The notes under the pieces are model-generated. The model was given only the letters and a program-made list of their open reading frames with translations, was not told where the DNA came from and searched no databases. Position numbers and translations under genes: made by a program. This document shows positions 51,040-58,728 of a stretch of 64,000 nucleotides of DNA, piece after piece. This DNA comes from Clostridia bacterium (GTDB lineage: Bacteria > Bacillota > Clostridia > Lachnospirales > Lachnospiraceae), in the NCBI GenBank assembly GCA_910575725.1, contig CAJTFE010000004.1:1-64000 (forward strand), given 5' to 3'. How positions within the stretch are numbered: the stretch's first letter is position 1; every line of letters starts with the position of its first letter.

Positions 51040-51079
51040 GCCACTGAATACAGACGCTTTTCCACTCTGTTTCAATGGC
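51040..51079. terminator. Terminator after rplT
   Basis: GCCACTGAATACAGA and TCTGTTTCAATGGC pair. On the minus strand it is followed by eight T residues and ends the infC-rpmI-rplT transcript. Confidence 0.8.
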
Positions 51080-51123
51080 TCTTTCTCTTGTTGTAATACT
51101 CTCTGTAAAAAGAGGATGCCCGC

Positions 51124-51480
51124 TTACGCCAGCTTACCCTTTGCCAGCTCAACTAGTGATGCAAAGCCTGCCGCATCATTTACAGCCATATCGGCTAAGA
51201 TCTTTCTGTCTAACTGAACCTCTGCCAGCTTCAATCCATGCATGAACTTGCTGTAGGATAAACCATTCATTCTGGCTGCTGCGTTGATACGCGCAATCCA
51301 AAGCTGTCTAAACTGACGCTTTCTCTGCTTTCTTCCTGCATAAGAGCTGGTCAGCGCTCTCATTACGGACTGCTTTGCTACTCTATACTGCTTACTTCTG
51401 GCTCCTCTGTAGCCCTTCGCCAGCTTTAATACTCTGTTATGTCTTTTCTTAGCGCCTAAGCCGCCTTTAATTCTTGCCAT
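51124..51480 (-). CDS. rplT: 50S ribosomal protein L20
   Basis: The 118-residue basic ribosomal protein binds 23S rRNA early in large-subunit assembly. Signature is [38 protein letters not shown], then [24 protein letters not shown]. Length and sequence are normal. It is the last gene of the infC operon, 30 bases after rpmI, and in Firmicutes L20 commonly represses its own operon through the leader. Confidence 0.97.
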   Translation of the reverse strand: MARIKGGLGAKKRHNRVLKLAKGYRGARSKQYRVAKQSVMRALTSSYAGRKQRKRQFRQLWIARINAAARMNGLSYSKFMHGLKLAEVQLDRKILADMAVNDAAGFASLVELAKGKLA

Positions 51481-51510
51481 TTTTTCTCTCCTCCTTGAAA
51501 TATTCCTCGC

Positions 51511-51708
51511 TTACAGATACGGTAAGATCTTCTTCATGCTCTTAACATTGGTTGCATCTGTAATGGCTGACTTTCTCAGGTTTCTCTTTCTCTTCTGAGA
51601 TTTCTTGGTTAAGATATGGCTCTTATACGCTTTCATTCTCTTTAACTTGCCGGTTCCTGTCTTGTGGAAACGCTTTGCAGCCGCTCTGCTTGTTTTCATT
51701 TTTGGCAT
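51511..51708 (-). CDS. rpmI: 50S ribosomal protein L35
   Basis: This 65-residue, very basic protein starts [33 protein letters not shown], the L35 signature. The start at 51708 is set by the family N-terminus and the AGGAG before it; an eight-codon longer frame is not used. It sits between infC and rplT in the conserved order. Confidence 0.97.
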   Translation of the reverse strand: MPKMKTSRAAAKRFHKTGTGKLKRMKAYKSHILTKKSQKRKRNLRKSAITDATNVKSMKKILPYL

Positions 51709-51783
51709 TTTATATACTCCTCCTGTCAAGTTTTCTTTTCATAGTTCTATAAAATCATTCCTGCATGCAGGTGATTCCCGTAC

Positions 51784-52293
51784 TTACTGACGCTTTTCCG
51801 TTAAAAACATCAACATCTGACGACCTTCCATCTTTGGTGCCTTTTCCACAACCGCTATGTCGGACATCTTCTCCGCAAACGCATCCAGGATACGCCTTCC
51901 GTTCTGAATATGAGCCATCTCACGGCCCCGGAACCGAAGGGATACCTTCACCTTGTTCCCCTTCTGGATAAATTTGCGCGCTGCGCCTATCTTGGTATTC
52001 AGATCATTGTCGTCAATATTCGGTGACAGCCGGACCTCTTTGATCTCAATGATCTTCTGTCTCTTCTTGGCTTCCTTCTCTTTGCGCGCCATCTCATACT
52101 TGTACTTGCCGTAGTCGATAATCTTACATACCGGCGGCTTCGCAGTCGGCGCAACCTTCACCAGATCAAGCTCTGCTTCCCTGGCAATCTTCATAGCATC
52201 CCTCGCGGACATGATCCCCAGCTGCTCTCCATTGGCCCCGATTAAGCGGACCTCTTTGTCACGGATCTGTTCGTTAATCATTAAATCGCTAAT
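51784..52293 (-). CDS. infC: Translation initiation factor IF-3 (ATT start)
   Basis: The 169-residue factor binds the 30S subunit and checks start-codon pairing. N-terminal domain MINEQIRDKEVRLIGANGEQLGI and C-terminal VKVSLRFRGREMAHIQNGRRILDAF are standard. The frame is open upstream, but AAGGAGGG ends eight bases before an ATT at 52293 that would give (M)SDLMINEQ. An ATT start is the classic self-regulating choice for infC. An ATG four codons later (52281) would sit too far from the ribosome site. A leader with terminator precedes it. Confidence 0.95.
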   Translation of the reverse strand: MSDLMINEQIRDKEVRLIGANGEQLGIMSARDAMKIAREAELDLVKVAPTAKPPVCKIIDYGKYKYEMARKEKEAKKRQKIIEIKEVRLSPNIDDNDLNTKIGAARKFIQKGNKVKVSLRFRGREMAHIQNGRRILDAFAEKMSDIAVVEKAPKMEGRQMLMFLTEKRQ

Positions 52294-52327
52294 AGTAATA
52301 CCCTCCTTAAAAGAAAAATCCAAAAAA

Positions 52328-52351
52328 AGTGGATAGTCAGACTATCCACTT
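52328..52351 (-). terminator. Attenuator terminator of the infC leader
   Basis: AGTGGATAG and CTATCCACT pair on the minus strand around a five-base loop, followed by seven T residues, 35 bases before the infC start. The leader carries a competing TATCCACT. Confidence 0.8.
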
Positions 52352-52462
52352 AACATACCAGATCTCAAGACGTATAAAACGCCTTAACTTGTCAGATATA
52401 AACCCGAGTCGCCTGCCTGCGCTGAGGTGAGAGTGGATACTCTGCTTGCTGTCACCCAAGTA
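52352..52462 (-). ncRNA. infC-rpmI-rplT regulatory leader
   Basis: A roughly 110-base untranslated leader. TATCCACT (minus strand, 52433-52440) can pair with the 5' arm of the terminator (AGTGGATA) and so open it, giving an antiterminator choice. CTCACCTCAGCGCAGGCAGG resembles known clostridial infC/L20 leaders. L20 binding is the likely signal. Confidence 0.65.
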
Positions 52463-52491
52463 TAATAGCACAGCCTGCAGGCAGTGTCAAC
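52463..52491 (-). promoter_or_regulatory. Promoter of the infC operon
   Basis: On the minus strand TTGACA (52486-52491), 17 bases, TATTAT (52463-52468). It begins 11 bases beyond the stop of the MacB-type gene, so efflux and ribosomal genes are separate units. Confidence 0.75.
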
Positions 52492-52501
52492 TGTTTTCTG
52501 A

Positions 52502-53731
52502 TTAATTCCTCCGCAAAGCCTCAATAGGGCTAAGCTTCGCCGCCTTCCTGGCCGGGTAGATTCCGAAGAAAATTCCCACGCATGAGGAAAAGAAGGTAGC
52601 CAGGATAATCGTTGGAATACTGATTCTGGCAGGGAAGCCGAGCATGGGCAGGGAACAGATGGCCTTGGCTCCCGCAATCCCCAGAACAATTCCGATGATA
52701 CCGCCCATAGCCGTAATAATGGCAGACTCCGACAAAAACTGCATCATAATGGAACGTGTTCTGGCTCCCAGGGCCTTCCGGATTCCGATTTCCCTGGTTC
52801 GCTCGGTTACGGACACCAACATAATATTCATAACGCCGATGCCGCCTACCAGAAGGGCAATGGCCGCCACAAATGCGATGAAGGCAGTCAGCATATCCAG
52901 CACATCCGTCATCATCTTAATCTGGCTCTCCGCATCCTCCACATAGAACTTATCCTCCCCCTGGACCTGGTATCTGCGCTCCAGAAGGCTTACAATCTCG
53001 CTGCTCACCGCCACGCTGCTGTAGCCGGTGTCCGCAACTACAAAAATACTGTAAAATTCATCCAGAATATACCCAAAAGCATAGTTGGCCGTATAAGGCA
53101 TATAGAGAGAAACGCGGTTGGAATTATACATCATGGCGTTCACAAGTCCGCCGTCGTCGGACTGCTCCTCCTTGATAACTCCGATCATGGTAATCTCCTG
53201 GGTCGTGTCGTAGATGGTCGCCTCCACGCTCATTCCCACCACGTCGTCCGTGCCGAAAAGCTTCCGGGCATCCCCTTCGCCGATGACTGCTACCAGATTC
53301 ATAGCCTCCACATCGGAATCCGTAAAATAACGGCCGTACTTCATCTCCGGATTGTGGGTGTACTTCAAATCTTCCGTTCCCGTGGTAATTCCTACATCAA
53401 ACTCAATGTCTCTGGGGGAAATCAGCTTTCCGGACATACTGTCATTGGGCGTTACGCCTTTGACTCCCTCCACGCCCCGGATAGCCTCCAGATCCTCCGG
53501 GGTGAGGTAAATCAAATCGCTGTCCCCGTAGGCGCCGCTGATAAAGATCTGTCCGCCCACAGCAGCATTGAGCTGATCGCTGATCTCTCCCTTGGCTCCC
53601 TGCCCGATGGACATAATCATAATAACCGAGGAAATACCGATAATAATTCCAAGCATGGTCAGAATAGAACGGCCCTTGTTGGCCCGGATATTATCCACGG
53701 CCATTTTCATATATTCCAGTAATTGTGCCAT
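52502..53731 (-). CDS. MacB-type ABC transporter permease
   Basis: The 409-residue permease has one N-terminal membrane segment (SILTMLGIIIGISSVIMIMSIGQGAKG), a large extracytoplasmic MacB-type domain (about 50-280) and three C-terminal segments of the FtsX fold (IALLVGGIGVMNIMLVSVTERTREIGIRKALGAR and later). MacB/YknZ-type transporters use their ATPase to move peptides or drugs through a partner adaptor. It follows the adaptor gene by two bases and completes the operon. GGAGGAATAGAG precedes the ATG. Confidence 0.93.
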   Translation of the reverse strand: MAQLLEYMKMAVDNIRANKGRSILTMLGIIIGISSVIMIMSIGQGAKGEISDQLNAAVGGQIFISGAYGDSDLIYLTPEDLEAIRGVEGVKGVTPNDSMSGKLISPRDIEFDVGITTGTEDLKYTHNPEMKYGRYFTDSDVEAMNLVAVIGEGDARKLFGTDDVVGMSVEATIYDTTQEITMIGVIKEEQSDDGGLVNAMMYNSNRVSLYMPYTANYAFGYILDEFYSIFVVADTGYSSVAVSSEIVSLLERRYQVQGEDKFYVEDAESQIKMMTDVLDMLTAFIAFVAAIALLVGGIGVMNIMLVSVTERTREIGIRKALGARTRSIMMQFLSESAIITAMGGIIGIVLGIAGAKAICSLPMLGFPARISIPTIILATFFSSCVGIFFGIYPARKAAKLSPIEALRRN

Positions 53732-53733
53732 CT

Positions 53734-55578
53734 CTATTCCTCCACAGCCGTAACTCTCATACCCTCTTCCACCAACATTCCGGTAGTATTGCGGATAACC
53801 TTGTCTCCGGCGCTTAAGCCTGACTGAATCTCGACCTCCATAGAGGATGCAAGACCGGTCACCACTTCTCTTATGGCAACGACGCCGTTCTCATCCACCA
53901 CATAGCAGAAGCTTCCGTCCACGCCCGTGTTGACTGCTTCCACCGGAACTACAACCACATTTTCCGCTTTGCGGCCGCTTACTGCCACCTTAGCCTCCAA
54001 TCCCAGGTAAATGTTCTCATCCGGATTGTCAATATGTATCTCGGCGCTGACTACCGGCGTTCCCTTGCTGTTCTCCGCCGCCAGACGGCTCAGCTTGCTT
54101 ACTTTTCCGGTGTAGATTTTTCCTGCCAGATTGATCTCGGCGCTCTGGCCTACCTCCAGCTTTTCCAGGTCAAATCTTGTTACAGACATATCTACCACAA
54201 CATCCTCATTGCTTGCTACGGTAAAGAGGCTTCCGCCCTTGGCCGCAGGGCCGCCGGCAACTGCAGACACCTCTGTTACCACGCCGGAGAATTCCGCCTG
54301 GATTCCGGCCTTGCCCTCATTGATCTCATCCTTGGTCATCTGGGCATTGAGATTGCTGAGATTGTTATTGGCCGACAGCTCGTTTCTTGCTGCGGAGGTC
54401 AGCCTGGAGGCATCCGTGGAATCCTTGATTCCTTCCTCCTTGGCCTTGTCGGTCTGGAGCTTTTCCAGATTCTCCGTAGAATCCTTTAAGCGATCCTGGT
54501 ATTTGTTCAGCTTTTCGTTGATTTCGTTCAAGACGTCCTGTTCCTCGCGGATTTTCTGCAGGGCGGCATCGCGGATTGCGGTCTGTTCATTGATGGTTGC
54601 TTCCGCTTTTGCCTTCACGCCTTCCCATTTTGCCTTTTCCTGGGATGTATCCGGAGCTGCAGGAGGAGCTGTCGGTACAGAAGGATCCGGGGCTGCGGGC
54701 GGAGCTGTTGGTGCAGAAGGATCCGGAGCTGCCGCCGGGTTTGTATCTCCGGCCGGAGCATCGGGCGTTCCATTGGCTGAATCTCCCCCTTCCTCTAACT
54801 CCTGTATTTTTTTCTTTGCTTCCGCCAAGTCTGCCTGTGCTTGATCTATTTTCGCCTGAGCATCTGCCACAATCGCCTGCTGCTCGCCAATCACCATAGA
54901 AGAAGCCGCCTGCTTCTCCGTATACTCGGTAATCCGATCCTGCACATGCTCATTTTCATTCTTCTCATCCTCCACCTGCTGCTCAAGCACACCCAGGGCG
55001 GCAGAGGAACGGTTGAATTCGGATACATTTTTATTATCCCTGGTGATGGCATCCTGGTAGCCATAGCCTGCAGCGCTTCCCGTCAGTTCCGCCTGCTTGT
55101 AGAGCTCATCCAGTTCCCCGGCGTCATAAGTCAGCAGCGTAGCTCCTGCCTCCACCGTATCCCCCACCTTCAGCTCACATTCGGAAACCGTAGCCGATAC
55201 AGGGGAAAAATACGTTTTCACATGCTCTGATTTTACGCTTCCGCTGCCCTCAATGATCTGTTCCACCGTTCCCTGGTAAGCCTCCGTCACATTTACCATA
55301 GGCAGCACCTCCGGCGCAAACATCTTCGGAATAATATTCAAAGCCAGGATCACAACTACAATGCCTCCGATAATCAGACGCTTTCTCCGCTTTTTCTTCT
55401 GCTCCGGCGTCAAAGGCTCCTTCTCCGGTTTTTCTCCCTTCTCCCGTCGAAGGAAAAAGCGCTTCTTCGGCTTTCCGCCCAAATCATCCTGTGAAGAATC
55501 GCTCCATTCGTCCAGGGGGCTTTTCCCCTCCACCGTCATTTCTGCTTCCGCTGCTTCGTTCTTTTTCTTCTTAAACAT
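53734..55578 (-). CDS. HlyD/MacA-type efflux adaptor with Pro-rich linker
   Basis: This 614-residue adaptor is anchored by one N-terminal helix (LIIGGIVVVILALNIIP, near 70) after a charged cytoplasmic tail. A lipoyl-like half near 110 is followed by a long coiled coil (about 165-390). The second lipoyl/beta-barrel part (SGVVTEVSAVAGGPAAKGGSLFTVAS) follows, ending with a MP domain. Within the coiled coil, about 265-310, lies a Pro/Ala/Asp-rich stretch (repeats of APDPSxPTAPPA), unusual there. It would link MacB-type permease to the cell surface. Start is ATG 55578 after GAGGAGAATC; a GTG one codon earlier is possible. Confidence 0.88.
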   Translation of the reverse strand: MFKKKKNEAAEAEMTVEGKSPLDEWSDSSQDDLGGKPKKRFFLRREKGEKPEKEPLTPEQKKKRRKRLIIGGIVVVILALNIIPKMFAPEVLPMVNVTEAYQGTVEQIIEGSGSVKSEHVKTYFSPVSATVSECELKVGDTVEAGATLLTYDAGELDELYKQAELTGSAAGYGYQDAITRDNKNVSEFNRSSAALGVLEQQVEDEKNENEHVQDRITEYTEKQAASSMVIGEQQAIVADAQAKIDQAQADLAEAKKKIQELEEGGDSANGTPDAPAGDTNPAAAPDPSAPTAPPAAPDPSVPTAPPAAPDTSQEKAKWEGVKAKAEATINEQTAIRDAALQKIREEQDVLNEINEKLNKYQDRLKDSTENLEKLQTDKAKEEGIKDSTDASRLTSAARNELSANNNLSNLNAQMTKDEINEGKAGIQAEFSGVVTEVSAVAGGPAAKGGSLFTVASNEDVVVDMSVTRFDLEKLEVGQSAEINLAGKIYTGKVSKLSRLAAENSKGTPVVSAEIHIDNPDENIYLGLEAKVAVSGRKAENVVVVPVEAVNTGVDGSFCYVVDENGVVAIREVVTGLASSMEVEIQSGLSAGDKVIRNTTGMLVEEGMRVTAVEE

Positions 55579-55634
55579 CACTGATTCTCCTCATTTTCTA
55601 TCTCTGATTCTAACTGCTCTGTTCCGTCACAGTT

Positions 55635-56333
55635 TCATGCAAAATCCTGATCAAGCGTTTCATCTGACTCGATCTTTCCGTCCATAATGCGGATCACCCG
55701 TTTCGCCTGAGCGGCAATTCCGTCGTCGTGGGTAATCAGAATCACCGTCCTGCCGCCCACATACAATTCCTTCAAAATCTGCAGAATCTCCTTACTGGAA
55801 GCCGAATCCAGATTACCCGTAGGCTCGTCGGCCAGTATCACCGGAGGCTTTGCTGCAATCGCTCTGGCAATGGCCACCCTCTGCTGCTGTCCGCCGGACA
55901 TTTCATTGGGCCTGTGGTTAAGGCGGTGGGAAAGCCCCACCATTTTAAGAGCGTCCACAGCCAGTCTGTGCCTCTCCCGTTTGCCCACGCCCCGGTAAAT
56001 CAACGGAAGCTCCACATTTTCGATGGCCGTCAGATTGCTGATTAGATTAAAGCCCTGGAAAATAAATCCAATCTCCAGATTCCGGATGTCCGACTGCTCA
56101 TCATCCGTAAGCTTAGACACATCCTTGCCATTCAGATAATATTTCCCGGAGGTTGGAACGTCCAGACAGCCCAGCATGTTCATCAACGTAGATTTGCCGG
56201 AACCGGACTGTCCGATAATGGCCACAAATTCTCCTTTGTTAATGGTAAGGCTTACATGATCCAGCGCCCGTACTTCATTTTCCCCGGGATTGTAGACCTT
56301 GCAAATGTCTCTTACCTCCACCAGTGCGCTCAT
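55635..56333 (-). CDS. MacB/LolD-type ABC transporter ATPase
   Basis: The 232-residue ATPase has Walker [15 protein letters not shown] near 40, signature [15 protein letters not shown] near 145, Walker [13 protein letters not shown] near 165 and the switch His (VILITHDD) near 200. It is of the MacB/LolD/SalX group that works with FtsX-fold permeases. The start at 56333 follows GGGGAGCTGT; the longer frame to 56381 runs into a hairpin repeat. It is the first gene of the ATPase-adaptor-permease operon. Confidence 0.93.
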   Translation of the reverse strand: MSALVEVRDICKVYNPGENEVRALDHVSLTINKGEFVAIIGQSGSGKSTLMNMLGCLDVPTSGKYYLNGKDVSKLTDDEQSDIRNLEIGFIFQGFNLISNLTAIENVELPLIYRGVGKRERHRLAVDALKMVGLSHRLNHRPNEMSGGQQQRVAIARAIAAKPPVILADEPTGNLDSASSKEILQILKELYVGGRTVILITHDDGIAAQAKRVIRIMDGKIESDETLDQDFA

Positions 56334-56361
56334 ACAGCTCCCCTTTCTTATTTCTAGTTCC

Positions 56362-56452
56362 GTAATATTTATCCCATACACCCTAATCTAAATCAAATTC
56401 CAGCCGTAAAGTACACGTCTGTAATTTGATTTGTGCATTGGATAAATATTAC
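56362..56452 (-). repeat. Hairpin element family B, copy 4
   Basis: Arms GTAATATTTATCCCAT and the matching ATTGGATAAATATTAC pair over about 15 bases. The apical AAATCAAATTCCAGCCGT pairs with ACGTCTGTAATTTGATTT, with the same mismatches as the other copies. A second partial copy of the left arm (CCAGTTCCGTAATATTCATCC) follows at 56459. From there to 56809 the sequence is AT-rich with no gene; it probably contains the promoter of the 56810 gene. Confidence 0.8.
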
Positions 56453-56809
56453 TGCTTCCAGTTCCGTAATATTCATCCAACACATCTTCATCTAAATATC
56501 ACGATCTCTGTTTCAACTATTTTCCATATGTATTATTTGAATAATACAGTAACACATTCCGTCGTAAGATCAATAGACTTCATAAAATCTTAAGTTTTAT
56601 TTTTTTATTTCTTCATTTCCGAAAAACATTGCCCAAAGCACTGTTATTCTGATTTAAAAATGGATTCATTTAATAAAACGAAAAGAGCTCGTCTTTTTCT
56701 TCATATATTTTCATATATTTTATTAAAACCAGTTTTTACGATTCCGCTGCCGGGCAGAGCATGTATTGGGAACGCTTCCGAAGGCGGCGCAGAATGAGGA
56801 GAACCTTCC

Positions 56810-57583
56810 ATGAAAAAACTCTTAATCGCCGGATATGCCGATTCCACCATCAACTATCAGAACGCCTTTCAAAGACTGGGCGCATCCTTCGATACGCTTC
56901 CGCCCAAAGCGCCCGGTCCCTTGCAGCGCCAGGGGAAGCCGGCTCCTGTCCTCTCTCTGCCCAGGCTCTCCTACAATCCCTGGGACTACGACGGTCTTGT
57001 CCTTCCCGGCGGCGGAGACATTGCCCCGGCCCTCTTCGGAGCCAGGGACGAAGGCTCCCGTGATATCGACGAACAGCTGGACTGTCTCCAGCTTCGAACC
57101 CTGGACGCCTTCGTACAGGCCGGAAAGCCTGTCCTCGGAATCTGCAAAGGCCTCCAGATCATAAATGTCCATTTCGGCGGAACCATCATCCAGGATCTGC
57201 CGGAGCCCTCACAGCTTGTCCACGCATACGTCTCTCCAAAAGAAAGCCGTCCTCCCCAAAAGGACAGCTCATGCAAAATGCCCGTCACTCGCAATAACGG
57301 TGACAAAATCCATCCTACAAAAGCTGCCAGAGGAACCTTCCCCCAGCAGCTTTACGGAGATGCGCCCATAACCAACAGCGCCCACCACCAGGGTGCAGGC
57401 ACCGTAGGCGACGGCCTCCTGGTGGCTCAGTACAGCCACGACTTCGTCATAGAAGCCCTCTACCATACACAGCTTCCCATCCTGGGCGTCCAGTGGCACC
57501 CCGAGCGGATGTGCTTCGAATACGCCGACATCCGCATGGATGACGGATCGGCCCTGCTTCGGTATTTCCTCTCCCTTTTGTAA
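56810..57583 (+). CDS. Gamma-glutamyl hydrolase-type class I amidotransferase (PuuD-like)
   Basis: The 257-residue class I glutamine amidotransferase-like protein has the nucleophile in GICKGLQIINVHFGG near residue 108, SAHHQGAG near 195 and GVQWHPERM (catalytic His, Glu) near 227. This arrangement matches gamma-glutamyl-gamma-aminobutyrate hydrolases and related peptidases. ATGAGGAGAACC precedes the ATG. Its stop is two bases from the convergent dipeptidase stop, with no terminator between. The actual gamma-glutamyl substrate is not clear. Confidence 0.88.
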   Translation: MKKLLIAGYADSTINYQNAFQRLGASFDTLPPKAPGPLQRQGKPAPVLSLPRLSYNPWDYDGLVLPGGGDIAPALFGARDEGSRDIDEQLDCLQLRTLDAFVQAGKPVLGICKGLQIINVHFGGTIIQDLPEPSQLVHAYVSPKESRPPQKDSSCKMPVTRNNGDKIHPTKAARGTFPQQLYGDAPITNSAHHQGAGTVGDGLLVAQYSHDFVIEALYHTQLPILGVQWHPERMCFEYADIRMDDGSALLRYFLSLL

Positions 57584-57585
57584 AT

Positions 57586-58626
57586 TCAGGAAAGGGTCTC
57601 TCGAAAAAAGCGCAGGAAATTCCCCCCAAGCACGCCGGCAAGGGTATCCTCCCTCATCCCGCGCCCCAAAAGGGCTGCGCTCAGCGTCAGCATCTCCCCA
57701 TGATGCAGCAAAAGATCATCCTCCTCCACATCAAAGCTAAGCCTCGGCGTAGAAGCCGAAAGCCCGTTGCAAAGATCAAACCCAAAGCCCACATGCTCCT
57801 CTCCGGCCACTGCCGCAAGATGCTCCACATGCCGGCAGAGACAGTCGATGGCCTGCTCTCTGGGAAAAGGCGCGGCCCCGGCAATGGTTCCGCAGGCATT
57901 CACCCCAATCACCCCTCCCTGGGACGCCAAAGCTGCAATCTGATCATCTCTCAGATTCCGGTAATTCTCATGGACGCTCCATGCATCCGAGTGGCTGGCC
58001 ATAAAAGGCTTCTTCGCGCACTCCAGGATATCCGCGAATCCGTCATTATTCAAATGGCTCACATCCACATACATCCCAAGCTCTTCCATCTTCGCCACAG
58101 CCTCCCGGCCAAGCTCCGTAAGCCCTCCGTGAATCTCCGCAAACTCCCCGGCCTTACAGCATCCCCTGGCAAATGCATTGGGACGGCTCCAGGTAAGCCC
58201 CGCCCCTCTCACTCCCATATCATAAAAAGCCCGGAGCAGATACAGATCCGTCCCAATCGGATCCAGCCCCTCCAAAGACAAAAGAACCGCAATCCTCCCA
58301 TCCCTCAGAGCCCCCTCCAGCTCCTCCCGGCTGGACACGACGCCAATCACATCCCGAACCGGCTCCAAATCCTCCCGAAGAGCCGCAATCTGCGCCATCG
58401 CCACAGGAAGCCCCTTCTCCGGCAGATCCCCGGAAGAGACAAACACCGAAGAAACGCAGACATTCAGCCCAGCCTCCAAAAAGCTTCGAAGATACCTCCG
58501 CTCCACCACATCCCGTTCTCCATGCAGCCTGCGCCTATACACCTCCGCCGCCAGATCCAAATGCCCGTCCACAACGGTCTGTTCCCTATGTATCGCCTTG
58601 GCCCATTCCACAAAAACCTCTTCCAT
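57586..58626 (-). CDS. Membrane-dipeptidase-type (renal dipeptidase) zinc peptidase
   Basis: The 346-residue protein of peptidase family M19 has TVVDGHLDLAAEVYRR near 15 (the first metal pair is normally HxD), VLLSLEGLDPIG near 115 (bridging Glu), MYVDVSHLNNDGFADI near 190 (His) and FMASHSDAWSVHENYRNLRDDQI near 212 (His, Arg). It has no signal peptide, so it probably cleaves dipeptides in the cytoplasm. AAGGAAGAGGAGA precedes the ATG. Some members of the family act on gamma-glutamyl or Cys-Gly dipeptides, which would suit the convergent amidotransferase. Confidence 0.9.
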   Translation of the reverse strand: MEEVFVEWAKAIHREQTVVDGHLDLAAEVYRRRLHGERDVVERRYLRSFLEAGLNVCVSSVFVSSGDLPEKGLPVAMAQIAALREDLEPVRDVIGVVSSREELEGALRDGRIAVLLSLEGLDPIGTDLYLLRAFYDMGVRGAGLTWSRPNAFARGCCKAGEFAEIHGGLTELGREAVAKMEELGMYVDVSHLNNDGFADILECAKKPFMASHSDAWSVHENYRNLRDDQIAALASQGGVIGVNACGTIAGAAPFPREQAIDCLCRHVEHLAAVAGEEHVGFGFDLCNGLSASTPRLSFDVEEDDLLLHHGEMLTLSAALLGRGMREDTLAGVLGGNFLRFFRETLS

Positions 58627-58728
58627 TCTCCTCTTCCTTTTAACAAGGGCCGGAGCTGCCGCAGCAGTCCCAGTCCCTGTAAATAATTTTTTCTATATTT
58701 TATGCGCAATCCGCAAAACAGTCTACCC

